From: an uncultured Actinomycetes bacterium
Lineage (GTDB): Bacteria > Actinomycetota > Actinomycetes > Mycobacteriales > Nakamurellaceae
DNA: 64,000 bases
Direction: 5' to 3'
Assembly (NCBI GenBank): GCA_937926105.1
Contig: CALANS010000158.1
Span: 62,001-126,000, forward strand
Below, in pieces: positions 1 through 8,976 of the stretch; within the stretch, counting starts at the first letter, position 1, and each line of letters opens with the position of its first letter. Below the pieces are notes generated by a model. It did not search any database and was not told the origin of the DNA. It saw only the letters and a program-made list of their open reading frames with translations. The position numbers and the translations under genes are program-made.

Positions 1-797
1 AACACCTCCAGCACAGCGGCTCGTTCAAGGCACGTGGGGCCATCGCCCACCTGCTATGGCGCGAGGTACCCGGCGCCGGGGTGGTGGCCGCATCCGGCGG
101 AAACCACGGGGCGGCCGTGGCGTGGGCGGCGGGGCGGCAAGGCGTTGCGGCGACGATCTTCGTACCGACCATCTCGGCACCGGCGAAGCTGGACCGCATC
201 CGCGGCTACGGCGCCACCCTGGTTGTCACCGGTGACCGGTACGCCGACGCGCTGGCCGCCAGTCAGGCGTGGTCGACGGAGCACGACGCGCTGGTCGTTC
301 ACGCCTACGACCAGCCATTGACACTTCTCGGCCAGGGCTCTGTCGCGCTGGAGCTGGCCGAGCAGGCGCCGGGTCTGGATACCGTGCTGGTACCCGTCGG
401 TGGCGGCGGGCTGGTCGGCGGGATTGCGGCCTATTACCAGGGCGATGTCCAGGTGATCGGCGTCGAACCGGACGGCGCGCCGACCCTGACCGCCGCGCTG
501 GCCGCCGGAAAACCGGTGGACGCCGAGACCGGCAGCATCGCCGCCGATGCGCTCGCTCCCCGCCGGGTCGGCGAGCTGATGTTCCCGATCGCCCGCCGAT
601 TGATCCGCACCGTGCTGGTCGGTGACGATGCGATCCGCGATGCTCAGCGAGCGCTGTGGGAGCGGGCACGGCTGGTAGCAGAACCGGCCGGTGCCACCGC
701 ATATGCGGCGCTGGTGAGCGGCGCGTATCGCCCCGCGACCGGCGAGCGGGTCGGTGTCGTGATCTCCGGCGCCAACACCAGCACCGTGGCGGGTTAG
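1..797 (+). CDS. Threonine/serine dehydratase-like PLP enzyme, 5' end outside window
   Basis: Fold type II PLP-dependent enzyme that would deaminate threonine or serine to the 2-oxo acid plus ammonia in the cytoplasm. The reading frame is open to the first base of the window, so the N-terminus is missing; about 264 residues are visible. The catalytic lysine lies in GSFKARGA (aag at 27-29), the phosphate-recognition loop reads SGGNHG near base 95, and a glycine-rich GGGGLVGG cofactor loop sits near base 405. All three are hallmarks of the family. An internal ATG at 81 would delete the lysine and cannot be the true start. It converges on the next gene with the two stop codons overlapping. No ACT regulatory domain follows, so it resembles the short catabolic forms; racemase or hydroxyaspartate activity in this fold cannot be excluded. 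Confidence 0.9.
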   Translation, partial: HLQHSGSFKARGAIAHLLWREVPGAGVVAASGGNHGAAVAWAAGRQGVAATIFVPTISAPAKLDRIRGYGATLVVTGDRYADALAASQAWSTEHDALVVHAYDQPLTLLGQGSVALELAEQAPGLDTVLVPVGGGGLVGGIAAYYQGDVQVIGVEPDGAPTLTAALAAGKPVDAETGSIAADALAPRRVGELMFPIARRLIRTVLVGDDAIRDAQRALWERARLVAEPAGATAYAALVSGAYRPATGERVGVVISGANTSTVAG

Positions 798-1567
798 CGT
801 CGATCGACCGCAGTCGGCAACGTGGCTTCGAACAGGACGCGGGTCGAATGGGTGACGAAGCTGCCGTCGCCGCGAATCTGCTCGTGCAGGGCGCGAAGCC
901 GATCGCGGTACCTATCGGTGGTAAAGCCAGGAACCGTCCAGATCACCTTGCGCAGGAAGTAGACGACGGCGCCGATGTCGAAGAATTCCACCCGAAGCCG
1001 CTCCATGCGCGCCGATAGCACCCGGAGCCCTGCCTCCCGCGCCATCGCTGATTCCCGCTCCGGATGCCGTGCATGCAATCCGGCCAGGCGTTGTGGCCCC
1101 AGGAACCATTCGTAGAGTTCCTTGAGCGATTCCGGCCCGACGTGCTGCGCCAGGTAGGTTCCGCCGGGGCACAGCACGCGGGCGATCTCGCCCCACCAGA
1201 TGCTGGCCGGGTGCCGGCTGATCACCAGCTCGAAGGCATCGTCGCCGAACGGCAGCGGCGGCTCGTCGGGATCGGCGACAACCACCACGCCGCGCGGATG
1301 CAGGCGACGGGTCGCGAGAGCGAGGTTCGGCGCCCAGGATTCGGTGGCCGCCATGGTGGGCGGGAATTGCGCGGCCCCATCGAGCACCTCACCGCCGCCG
1401 GTCTGGATGTCCAGCGCGCTGCGCACCGTCGCGAGCCGAGCGCTCATCAGCCGGTGATATCCCCACGACGGGCGCTGTTCGGTCGCTCGGCCGTCCAGCC
1501 AGCCGAACCCCCATCCGGAGACGTCGGCCGCATCGGCCTGCGCGATCAGGTTGTCGAATGAGTCCAT
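794..1567 (-). CDS. Class I SAM-dependent methyltransferase
   Basis: A 257-residue Rossmann-fold methyltransferase of the Methyltransf_11 type. The SAM-binding region is LDIQTGGGE (about residues 52-60), the acidic end of beta-2 is VVVADPDEPP (95-104), and the motif leading into beta-4 is FELVISRHP. The ATG at 1567 is chosen because AAGGAGG lies nine bases upstream; an upstream in-frame start at 1657 would add a low-complexity His/Arg/Asp-rich extension without a ribosome site. The substrate cannot be read from the sequence. The gene stands alone, convergent with the dehydratase and tail-to-head with the broken exporter upstream. Confidence 0.85.
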   Translation of the reverse strand: MDSFDNLIAQADAADVSGWGFGWLDGRATEQRPSWGYHRLMSARLATVRSALDIQTGGGEVLDGAAQFPPTMAATESWAPNLALATRRLHPRGVVVVADPDEPPLPFGDDAFELVISRHPASIWWGEIARVLCPGGTYLAQHVGPESLKELYEWFLGPQRLAGLHARHPERESAMAREAGLRVLSARMERLRVEFFDIGAVVYFLRKVIWTVPGFTTDRYRDRLRALHEQIRGDGSFVTHSTRVLFEATLPTAVDRR

Positions 1568-1732
1568 GTTGTCGGTCCTCCTTGCATCATGCCGGCCCTC
1601 ATCGTGGTGGTCTTCATCATGGCTACCTCGCCGGTCATGCCTCGCCGGCGAGGCCATCCCGGTCCGAACTAAATCGCGGAACCGTCGAGCCGCCGGCCCG
1701 ATTCGTGCCGAACGCTCGCCACCGTGCCGGTG

Positions 1733-3039
1733 TCACGTCTCCGCCACGCCGGCCGCCGGGCGCCGGCGGTCGAGGCTGAGGCTCACCGCCGCGGCAACCA
1801 CCATCACCGCGATGCCGACCAGTGCGGCCGTCGTATAGGCACCGTCGGTGGGAAACAGCCGCCCGGCACCGGTGCCGCTGGCCAGCACGAGACCACCGAT
1901 GGCGCTGCCGAGGGAGAATCCGACGCTCCGCACGACCTGGTTGATGCTCATGGCGCTGGATGTTTCGCTGTTCGGAGTGACCGCCAGGATGACCGCGGGC
2001 ATCGCGGCGGAGAAGCTCCCGACACCGAAGCCGAGAATCGCCATCGACACCAGCACGTCGGCCAGGTTCGAGCGCGCGGCGGCGAACAGTGTTACCGCGG
2101 CAAGCACTACGACCGCGCCGCCGGCCAGCAGCAGCGGTGCACCGATCCGGTGGCGCAGTCGCGAAATGAGCTTGCCGCCAAGGAAACCCGCAGCCGAAAA
2201 CGGCACCAGCACCAGGCCGGCGACGAACGTCGTGAGGCCGAAGCCATAACCGGCGACCTCGGGTGTCTGCGCGTAGCGGGTGATCAGGGTCAGCAGCAGA
2301 TACATTCCCGCGCCCGCGACCAGCATGGCGACGTTCGCTCCGGCGACCGACCGGTGCCTCAGCAATCGCTCGTCCACCAGCCCGTCTCACTCGCGAGAAG
2401 CAGCACCGGGGCCAGCCCGCCGGCGAGCAGCAGCGCACCGGGCACGTCCACCGAGGCCGACCGCCCACCCGGAGCCGGGGGCATCCTGCGCCACGCGACG
2501 AGGACGGCGATCGAGCTGACCACCAGGCCAAGACCGTAGGCGGCACGCACGCCGCCCACGTCGGCGAGCAGGCCCGCGAGCGGGTAACCGATGCCGATGC
2601 CGATCGTCGAGGCCACCGAAACCACCGCGATGGTCGCCGCCCCGCGCGTCTTCGGGAGGTGGTCGCGGGCCACACCCATCATCAACGCGGTCAGGCCCAG
2701 GCCGGCGCCCTGCGCGGCCCGTCCCGCGAGAAGCCACGCGAAGGGCAGCGGAAGGACGGTCAGCGCGCTACCCACCGTCACGACCGCCAACGAGGCGAGG
2801 ATGGTGCCCCGTCGATGCGGTCCGGACCCCAGGCGGCCGAGGACCGGTGTCGCGATGGCGCCGCTGAACAGGGTGATGGTCAGCGTCCACTGAGCGCTGG
2901 CGAGTGTGACGTGGAACGTGACGGCGACACTGGTGATCAGCGGCGCGCCGAGGCTGCCCACCGCGGCGACGACCAGAGCGATGAATACCAGTGAGGGGAC
3001 CAGCCGGCGCGGATCGGGCTGCCCGGTTGAGGCGTTCAT
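1733..3039 (-). pseudogene. MFS drug-exporter-type transporter broken by an out-of-frame deletion
   Basis: Two adjacent minus-strand frames together make one DHA2-like major facilitator protein. The first (from 3039) carries six clear membrane segments, the GRAAQGAGLG motif in TM4 and TM7, then runs through SETGWW into a stop near 2359. The second resumes as PLV/DERLLRHRSVAG in another frame (about 2384 downward) and carries the C-terminal membrane segments to 1733. In intact family members about 30-40 residues (TM8 and the following loop) separate these two blocks; here they are missing and the frame changes at the junction near 2380-2390. I read this as a deletion of roughly 100 bases that is not a multiple of three. 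An assembly error is possible. The first-half start is uncertain; ATG 3039 or 3180 would fit. Confidence 0.75.
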
Positions 3040-3209
3040 CGGGTCGCCCGGATCGCCGACGATGGGGATGGCGACGGCGCGACTCGAGGCCGGGCGCAGC
3101 CTGTCTCGGCGAGCGCCGCCCACGTCGGTTTTGGGCGTTGCGGCATCGGTGATCCCATGGGTGCGTTCTCGCGGAGACATCGGCCCGCCGAGCAGTGCCG
3201 GGCAGGCGG

Positions 3210-3392
3210 CTACTTGTCGGCGGTCAGGACGCCGCCCTGACCCCAACTGTCGGGCGGTGTCTCCTGGATCCACACCTGCACGCTGTCCGCGGGAACGCCG
3301 AGGGCGTCGACGAACGCGTCGGTGATGCGGGTGATCAGCGCACGCTTGAGCTCAACGGTGCGCGGGCCTTGCAGAACGGTGACGGTAGGCAT
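3210..3392 (-). CDS. Small tautomerase of the 4-oxalocrotonate tautomerase family
   Basis: A 60-residue protein beginning MPTVTVLQGPR, the length and start typical of single-domain tautomerases, whose exposed Pro after Met removal is the catalytic base. The conserved core RALITRITDAFVDALG and the VWIQETPPDSWGQGG segment fit the family. GGAGG lies eight bases before ATG 3392, so the longer in-frame extension is rejected. It sits between the broken exporter and a LysR gene on the same strand; a role in aromatic or halogenated-acid breakdown is possible but not shown. Confidence 0.85.
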   Translation of the reverse strand: MPTVTVLQGPRTVELKRALITRITDAFVDALGVPADSVQVWIQETPPDSWGQGGVLTADK

Positions 3393-3493
3393 GGCATCCT
3401 CCGAATGTCGTGAGCATGGACGGCGATCTGCCGTCACACCCATTCGACCCGGAGCCACGCGGGCCATCCAGATGCAATCGCAACTCGCAGCGA

Positions 3494-4393
3494 TCACGAA
3501 TCCTGATCGACCGCCGCCGCTGCCGCGCACGCGCGCAGCAGCGGCGCGACCTGACGAGATGTCGCATCTGCCCGGACAGCCAGCGCGGTCGGCATGATCA
3601 GCTCAGGCTCGGTGGGGAGAAACCTCACCAGAGGCTGGCGCAGCGTCCGCGCCTGCGACTCGTAGATCACCGTCCAGCTCGCCGGCCCGGAGGCAACCGC
3701 GGCGATCAGGTCCTCCAGCCTGTCCGGATGCCCGTCCAGCGTGGGCGTGAACCCGGCCGCGGCGCACGCATCCAGCACCAGGTCCACCAACGGCGGATTC
3801 GACCGCCGCTGCACGATTCGCAGTGGCAGTCCCGCCAGTTCCGCGATCCGGACGGACCGGCGGGCGGCCCAGTCTCCCGACGCGGGCAGCACCGCCAGCA
3901 ACCGGTCGGACCAGACCTCGATCAGCTCGACGCCGGGCGCGGATCTCACACCTCGCACGAATGCCGCGTCCAGTTGACCGCTGGCGACCCGCTCCAAGCG
4001 CGCCCGCGTGGGGGCGCTCACCAGCTCCGTCACCGTGTCGGGCAGCAATTCCGCCAGAACTAGCAGCACCTGCCCCAACCGGTCGCCGAGACCATCGCTG
4101 GTGCCCAGTCGCAGGGTGCGCGAGGCCACGCCGGCCGCCGGAGCCGCCGCCACGGTACGCGCGTGCTCGACGGCCGCCAGCACCACCCTGGCCGCCGGCA
4201 AGAATCGGCTGCCGACCGCCGTCAGCCGCAGGGTCCGCCCCGAGCGGTCGAAAAGGCGCGCATCCAATTCCCGTTCCAGCCGGGCCACCTGCTGGCTCAC
4301 GGCCGGCTGTCCGATCGACAATGCCGTGGCCGCTCGGCCGAAGTGCATCTGCTCCGCCACCGCGACGAAGTACTCGAGCTGTCGCAACTCCAC
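3494..4393 (-). CDS. LysR-family transcriptional regulator
   Basis: A 299-residue LysR regulator: winged helix at about residues 1-60 (VELRQLEYFVAVAE, AVSQQVARLERELDARLFDR) and a periplasmic-binding-like effector domain from about 88 to the end. The GTG at 4393 is chosen because the family consensus ELRQLEYF begins immediately there; the upstream ATG at 4453 would add 20 atypical residues. It is followed on the same strand by the tautomerase and MFS genes, the usual targets being neighbours, so it may have controlled the exporter that is now broken. Confidence 0.9.
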   Translation of the reverse strand: MELRQLEYFVAVAEQMHFGRAATALSIGQPAVSQQVARLERELDARLFDRSGRTLRLTAVGSRFLPAARVVLAAVEHARTVAAAPAAGVASRTLRLGTSDGLGDRLGQVLLVLAELLPDTVTELVSAPTRARLERVASGQLDAAFVRGVRSAPGVELIEVWSDRLLAVLPASGDWAARRSVRIAELAGLPLRIVQRRSNPPLVDLVLDACAAAGFTPTLDGHPDRLEDLIAAVASGPASWTVIYESQARTLRQPLVRFLPTEPELIMPTALAVRADATSRQVAPLLRACAAAAAVDQDS

Positions 4394-4852
4394 GGATCCA
4401 TCCTGGCAGCCCCGCCACCCAGCGGCCACCACAGATGGGCACGGGCGCAGCAACCATCGGGCGGTCGCCTAGACGGGCCGTGGGAGCGCGATCCACACGA
4501 TGGTCACGCCGCGGACTGACCGTCGCGAATCGCGATCCCGCGCGTCGTCATCGCGTCGTGTCAGCTTGGGCGGTATCGGCCAATCCCTACGGCGCCCCGC
4601 ATACGGCCAGCGGCGGCCCACCCGACGAGGCGGCATTGGCGGCAACTTGTCATCGGGCATGTCGCACCGTCCGCACTGCGACCCGGCTCAAGTCGGGCTG
4701 CGCGGCTGATCATCCGGCCCGCTCATCGGTCGAATGATCAGCGGCGCAGGCTAACTCGCGTCATGACCGAGGCCCGAGTGTCGCGGTGGCGCCGGCCGGT
4801 TCGAATCCCTGAGGCACCACGGTGCCGATGGGCGCCGTTCGATGCGAAGGAG
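4394..4852. other. Intergenic region without a recognised gene
   Basis: No reading frame here has protein-like composition. It contains the upstream region of the LysR gene, a TCGCG/CGCGA near-palindrome around 4533 and an inverted repeat at 4705-4742 described separately. Confidence 0.5.
4705..4742. repeat. 9-bp perfect inverted repeat, 20-base loop
   Basis: GCTGATCAT at 4705-4713 is the exact reverse complement of ATGATCAGC at 4734-4742. There is no T-tract, so an operator or cruciform is as likely as a terminator for the GNAT gene that ends at 4853. Confidence 0.4.
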
Positions 4853-5344
4853 TCAGGTGTAGATCAGGCGATCGTGTCCGTACATCGTGGAGTGTTTCTC
4901 GGGCCGCAGCCCGATCCGTTCCGCGACACGACGCGACGGCAGGTTGTCCGGGTTGATCACAGCGATCACCCGGTCGATCCCGAATCGTTCGCCCGCGACG
5001 CGCAGGCAGGCGGCAGCGGCCTCAACCGCGTACCCGCGATGCTGGTACTCCGGCATCACGTGATAACCCACCTCGACCTCGTTGACGTTGTCGACGCGCT
5101 GAATCGTCAACCCACATTCGCCGACAAAACCGCCGCCAGCGATCAGTGTCATGATCCACAGGCCAAATCCGTGCTGACGGTACAGACTTCGATTCCAGGC
5201 TATCCATCCCCGAGCCTCGCCCCTGGTTTTGGGCCTGGGGTAGTAGCGCATCACGTCTTCGTCGCCCAGCAGCGTCGCGATGGAGTCCAGATCGCCGTCC
5301 ACCATCTCGCGCAGTGCCAGGCGATCGGTCGTCAGGACGCTCAC
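4853..5344 (-). CDS. GNAT acetyltransferase, RimJ/RimL type
   Basis: A 163-residue GNAT protein beginning MSVLTTDRLALREM, the usual opening of the ribosomal-protein-N-acetyltransferase-like subgroup. The acetyl-CoA loop is YQHRGYAVEAAAA (about residues 99-111) after the beta-4 strand VEVGYHVMPE, and the C-terminal NPDNLPSRRVAERIGLRPE is the conserved motif B. GTG 5344 is preceded by a purine-rich GAGGGAGAG site. Many such enzymes act on small molecules rather than ribosomal proteins; the substrate is unknown. Confidence 0.88.
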   Translation of the reverse strand: MSVLTTDRLALREMVDGDLDSIATLLGDEDVMRYYPRPKTRGEARGWIAWNRSLYRQHGFGLWIMTLIAGGGFVGECGLTIQRVDNVNEVEVGYHVMPEYQHRGYAVEAAAACLRVAGERFGIDRVIAVINPDNLPSRRVAERIGLRPEKHSTMYGHDRLIYT

Positions 5345-5354
5345 GATGATCTCT

Positions 5355-5393
5355 CCCTCGGTGTTGGCCCTCGGCGCTGGCCCTCGGTGCTGG
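5355..5393. repeat. 13-base tandem repeat, three units
   Basis: CCCTCGGTGTTGG, CCCTCGGCGCTGG and CCCTCGGTGCTGG lie head to tail directly upstream of the GNAT ribosome site, differing at two positions. The copies overlap the Shine-Dalgarno region on the minus strand. The remaining bases to 5627 show no gene. Confidence 0.7.
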
Positions 5394-5627
5394 CGCGGAG
5401 GCTTCGAGTTCGGCCAGTACCGTCGCGATGTGGCGGTGCTGCCCTGTACCGGTATACGCCGGGCGCTGGCCGGCGCGGCCTCGATGGCGCCGCATCAGGT
5501 AGCTCCGTCCTGGTCGGGTGGGTGGAACGACCTGACGAGCCGAAGTCAGGATGAGGCCCGCGTGTCCGACCGCCCACGTGCAGTGATAATCCGACCGCCC
5601 GCCGGCACAACGACTGACATGGTGCCC

Positions 5628-6554
5628 TCACTCGCTCGATGCCACCAGCCCACCCGGACACGCACAGGCACGCTCGATCGGGTGGACCGCACCCGGGCCC
5701 CGATGACGGACCAGCGCCAGACCGGTTCCCGCGATGAGCAGTCCGACCACCGCCAGAGGGCCGATCGGACTGTGCAGGATCGGCCAGGACGCCAGGGCGG
5801 TGACCGCGGGCACCACGAACAGCAGGCTGCTTGCGCCGGTGGCGCCGCGCCGCCGGATCAGCGCGAACAGGATCAGCGGCCCGCCCACCCCGGTGACCAG
5901 TGCCAGCCATACAAACTCCCCGACCGTGCCCGGCTGCAGGGACATTCCGACGGTGCCGGCCAGTGGCGCCCAGCAGGCCAGCACCAGCGTTCCGACGGCC
6001 ACCTCGACCGTTGCGGTGCTGGTCGGCCCGGCCGTCGACCGCAAGCGCGACTGCATGACGGTCCCGGCAACCAGCCCCGTCAGCCCGAGCAGGGCCCACA
6101 CCAACGCGGCGAGCGACGGCGGGCGACCGAGCCGATCGGCGAGGGTCACCGCCACCCCGGTCGCTCCGAGACCGATTCCGAGCCAGTTCAGAGCGGACAG
6201 TCGCTCCCAACGAACCACGGCGGCAACGGCGGCCACCCATAGCGGTGACGAGCATGCGATCAGCGCCGTCGTCGCGGCCGGCATGCCGTCGGCCAGCGCC
6301 GTGTACAGCGCGCCGAACTGGACCGAGAACAGTGGGATCCCGATGGCCGCGGTACGCAACAGCTCACGGCCGCGGGGCCAGGATTCCCGTCGCCACCAGG
6401 CCAATGCGGCCAGCACCACGGCACCGACGACGAAACGCCAGAGGACGATGGCCAGTGGGGCGACCTCGCGGGTGACCAGCGCGCCCACCACATAACCACT
6501 GCTCCACACGACGATGAACAGCCCGCCCAGGAGATCGATACGTAATGGCTTCAC
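5628..6554 (-). CDS. EamA/DMT-family metabolite exporter
   Basis: A 308-residue inner-membrane protein with ten hydrophobic segments arranged as two EamA repeats (about residues 8-135 and 150-285). The first repeat opens LLGGLFIVVWSSGYVVG, and LLIAGTGLALV closes the second, as in this family. Exporters of this group carry amino acids or related metabolites. GTG 6554 is the start (V/M-KPLRID). It is transcribed divergently from a CGNR regulator across a 53-base gap that holds both promoters, a common pairing in which the regulator controls the exporter. Confidence 0.9.
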   Translation of the reverse strand: MKPLRIDLLGGLFIVVWSSGYVVGALVTREVAPLAIVLWRFVVGAVVLAALAWWRRESWPRGRELLRTAAIGIPLFSVQFGALYTALADGMPAATTALIACSSPLWVAAVAAVVRWERLSALNWLGIGLGATGVAVTLADRLGRPPSLAALVWALLGLTGLVAGTVMQSRLRSTAGPTSTATVEVAVGTLVLACWAPLAGTVGMSLQPGTVGEFVWLALVTGVGGPLILFALIRRRGATGASSLLFVVPAVTALASWPILHSPIGPLAVVGLLIAGTGLALVRHRGPGAVHPIERACACPGGLVASSE

Positions 6555-6555
6555 A

Positions 6556-6601
6556 CATTACATCGTCACCGCTCGACCGTAATGAGTCAAGGCGTTACAC
6601 T
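6556..6601. promoter_or_regulatory. Divergent promoter and palindromic operator, exporter/CGNR
   Basis: For the rightward gene TCGACC (6573-6578), 17 bases, TACACT (6596-6601) and six bases to GTG 6608 make a leaderless promoter. Leftward, TTGACT-N17-GACGAT lies just before the exporter start. CATTAC (6556-6561) and GTAATG (6579-6584) form an inverted repeat between them, and a further GTAATG occurs at 6542-6547 inside the exporter start. Confidence 0.55.
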
Positions 6602-6607
6602 GTCTGC

Positions 6608-7177
6608 GTGCCCACACCGTCGTTCCGCAGTGGCAATGGCGCGACCTGGCTGGACTTCCTGTCCACCCTGGCCGGCCGATATCGCCCACAGCAGCAGGAC
6701 TCGATCGCCTCACCGCAGGCACTGGCAGCGTGGTTCACCAGTGTCGATCGCCGGCCAGCGGGCGCGATCACGGACACGGACGTCACGGACGCTCGGCGGC
6801 TGCGTGAGGCACTGCACAGCGCCGCCCTCGCCGTGATGCATCGGCGAGCCCCCAGCCGCGGCGACCTCGCGGTGCTGAACGCAGCCCTGGCCTTCGACCA
6901 TCCTCCCGAAATTTCCCGGCGTCCGACGGGAATAGCCCTCGAGCCGCCCGCCGATACCGCCGCGGTGTTGGCCGGCCTGGCCAGGGACGCGCTGGTCACG
7001 TTGACCGGCCCCGACCGCGATCGGTTGCACACCTGCGGTGACGACAGCTGCTCGGGAATCTTCCTTGATGCCACCGGGCGTCGCCGTTGGTGCACGGACG
7101 AACGGTGCGGCAATCGGCTTCGAGTGCAAGCGCATCGGGCGAGAGCGAAAGCGGCCGGCGATACTCGCCGCGCGTGA
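6608..7177 (+). CDS. CGNR zinc-finger / ABATE-domain transcriptional regulator
   Basis: A 189-residue protein with the two-part layout of this actinobacterial regulator family: an N-terminal all-alpha ABATE domain (WLDFLSTLAGRY ... RRLREALHSAA) and a C-terminal CGNR zinc finger around residues 143-175. In the finger the zinc cysteines are in HTCGDDSCSG and RRWCTDERCGNRLRVQAHR. GTG 6608 is taken as start because the -10 element TACACT ends six bases before it. An in-frame upstream ATG at 6545 would overlap the exporter gene and the promoter. It probably represses or activates the divergent exporter. Confidence 0.85.
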   Translation: MPTPSFRSGNGATWLDFLSTLAGRYRPQQQDSIASPQALAAWFTSVDRRPAGAITDTDVTDARRLREALHSAALAVMHRRAPSRGDLAVLNAALAFDHPPEISRRPTGIALEPPADTAAVLAGLARDALVTLTGPDRDRLHTCGDDSCSGIFLDATGRRRWCTDERCGNRLRVQAHRARAKAAGDTRRA

Positions 7178-7346
7178 TCGGGTCGGTTCCGCAGGGACAA
7201 TTCACGGATCGTCGCCGGTGGGGCACCCAGGCACGTGAACGTCAACGCTCGGCCCCAAGATCGGGGGCACGGCAGCCCCACGCCGGAAGTATTTGACCTC
7301 AGGTACTCGAAGTTCCCATGGTGGATGGGGGAGCACAGCAACGACC

Positions 7347-7611
7347 CAGCGCACCTACTCGATCAAGGACGCAGCCACGATGACCGGGTTCGTCGTCGGC
7401 TCGTGTGTCGCCTCCGACAACACCTGCGAGATCTGCTGGGCCGGACACCAGTCGCGTTGCGTTCACCAGATGATGTTGGGCTCGATCGGGACTCAGTCCG
7501 AGGCGGCATCCTGCTGGCCGACAGCGCTCTCGTCACCGTCCCCGGCGAACCGACCGACCAGCAGCAGGCCAGCCTGCTGGCGGCCTCCGATGTGCTCGGC
7601 ACCGGCCGTGA
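7347..7611 (+). pseudogene. Decayed internal fragment of a zinc-dependent alcohol dehydrogenase
   Basis: Two plus-strand frames reconstruct part of a medium-chain dehydrogenase. Frame one (7347-7502) reads TYSIKDAATMTGFVVGSC, then TCEICWAGHQSRCVHQ, the structural-zinc cysteine block, then GSIGTQSE. The protein continues in another frame as GGILLADSALVTVPGEP and SLLAASDVLGTG until about 7611, where similarity ends in front of the expected Rossmann fold. The frame shifts near 7500-7506. Both the N-terminal catalytic zinc region and the NAD domain are gone, so nothing functional remains. I see no gene in the rest of 7178-7784. Confidence 0.7.
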
Positions 7612-7784
7612 ATGGAACAGATTCGTCACCGTTTGGCGGATCCGCTCACGGGTCGACTGTTCACCTTGCCACGCGGACCTCCACGTCGGCGTCACCAGCC
7701 GACCCGCGTCCGCTGAACCTGCCTACGGCCCCGGGCAGGGCTCCGCGTTGCCAGAGTGCTTGAAGGCGGCGCAGATGCTGCGCG

Positions 7785-8795
7785 TCAGCAGAACCGCTGC
7801 ACGATCTCGTGAGTGTCCTCGTCGACGGTCAGTGTCGCCAGCGCTCCGTTGACCAAAGGTAGGTGTGGCGGAACGTGCCCAATTTCGAGGTCGAAGACGA
7901 TCGGTAGGTTCAGGCGCCCGAGCGCGTCCAGGACCGCCTCGCGTTGACTGAGCCCTTCGAAGTCGGGCGCGTTTGTGCGTCCGATGAGGATGGCCTTCGC
8001 GTGCTCGAACCATCCGGCCAGGCGCAGTCCGTGCAGGTTCCGGCAGATGGCCGCTGCATTGTCGCCGTCTGCCTCCAGGTAGACGATCAGCCCGTCGGCG
8101 GCATGCTCGCGACCGAACCGCGCGACGTCGCCGTACGGGGTGCCGGCCAGGTTGGCCAGTGTTTCGACGCACCCACCGATGAGCCGGCCAGTGACACACA
8201 CCGGGTTGTCGCCGTTGACCGTCCACTGACCCGAGCCGAGCCGCTTCCACCGAGTCGCCGTCGGGTCTTCCTCGAACCGCCACCAGTCCGCCACCAGGGC
8301 GGAGTCCTCCTGGCGATGAGGTCCCGGACCCGAGGCGAGGTCACGCCAACCCATGAGCCCATCGGGCACGTCGTAGGGAGTGTCGGCGAGATTGTCACCG
8401 TGGATCGTCGCCCAGCCAAGTCGAGTCGTCACCGGCAGCAGGATCGTTGAGATATCGGAGAATCCCACCAACCAGGTCGGCTCGGCCGCCGCGAGGGCGT
8501 CCCAGTCGAGCAGATCCACGACGTCGATCGCTGTTTCGCCGCCCCAAGGCGGGATCACACATCGGATGGCCGGGTCGCACAGCATGCTGGTGAGCTCCGC
8601 TGCGCGCTTCGCCGCGGGCCCGGACGTGACTCCGTTCCCGTCCATCATGTCCCCGACAACGACGTCATATCCCGCCCGGCGCAGCCAGGTCACGCAAAAG
8701 CGGATGCGGTCTGAGCTCGGTCCCGTCACCCCGGACGACGGGGAGGTGACGCCGATGCGATCCCCACGTCGCAGCGGCGCGGGGAATCGAAGCAC
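7785..8795 (-). CDS. S66 peptidase (LD-carboxypeptidase / MccF-like)
   Basis: A 336-residue serine peptidase of family S66. The N-terminus LRRGDRIGVTSPSSG is typical. The Ser-Glu-His triad is visible as GFSD (Ser113), VYLEAD (Glu242) and IGHVPPHLPL (His308), all at the family positions. Members either trim the L,D bond of cytoplasmic tetrapeptides in cell-wall recycling or inactivate peptidyl-nucleotide antibiotics such as microcin C. The WGGETAIDVVDLLDWD block is closer to the MccF branch. It is a single gene with no operon partner; the start region has no strong ribosome site but matches the family start. Confidence 0.88.
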   Translation of the reverse strand: MLRFPAPLRRGDRIGVTSPSSGVTGPSSDRIRFCVTWLRRAGYDVVVGDMMDGNGVTSGPAAKRAAELTSMLCDPAIRCVIPPWGGETAIDVVDLLDWDALAAAEPTWLVGFSDISTILLPVTTRLGWATIHGDNLADTPYDVPDGLMGWRDLASGPGPHRQEDSALVADWWRFEEDPTATRWKRLGSGQWTVNGDNPVCVTGRLIGGCVETLANLAGTPYGDVARFGREHAADGLIVYLEADGDNAAAICRNLHGLRLAGWFEHAKAILIGRTNAPDFEGLSQREAVLDALGRLNLPIVFDLEIGHVPPHLPLVNGALATLTVDEDTHEIVQRFC

Positions 8796-8976
8796 GCCCT
8801 CATCCTGCCAGCCACGCAGCTACTGGCACCGCGCTGACCCCGCCCAGGCGGGCGCGTGCGCGGCGACTGCCACCCGAGCCGCCCACGGCCACCGCCACGG
8901 CCAGTCAGCATGCGTCGAGTCGCGTAGCAATAGCCGCACGTCTGGTGGCACGCTCGGAAGGCGGCAGGAGCGCGGT

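Noticed and set aside
4790..4830. tRNA-like GGTTCGAATCC followed by GGCACCA
   Set aside because: T-stem does not pair beyond two bases and no acceptor, D-arm or anticodon arm is present upstream.
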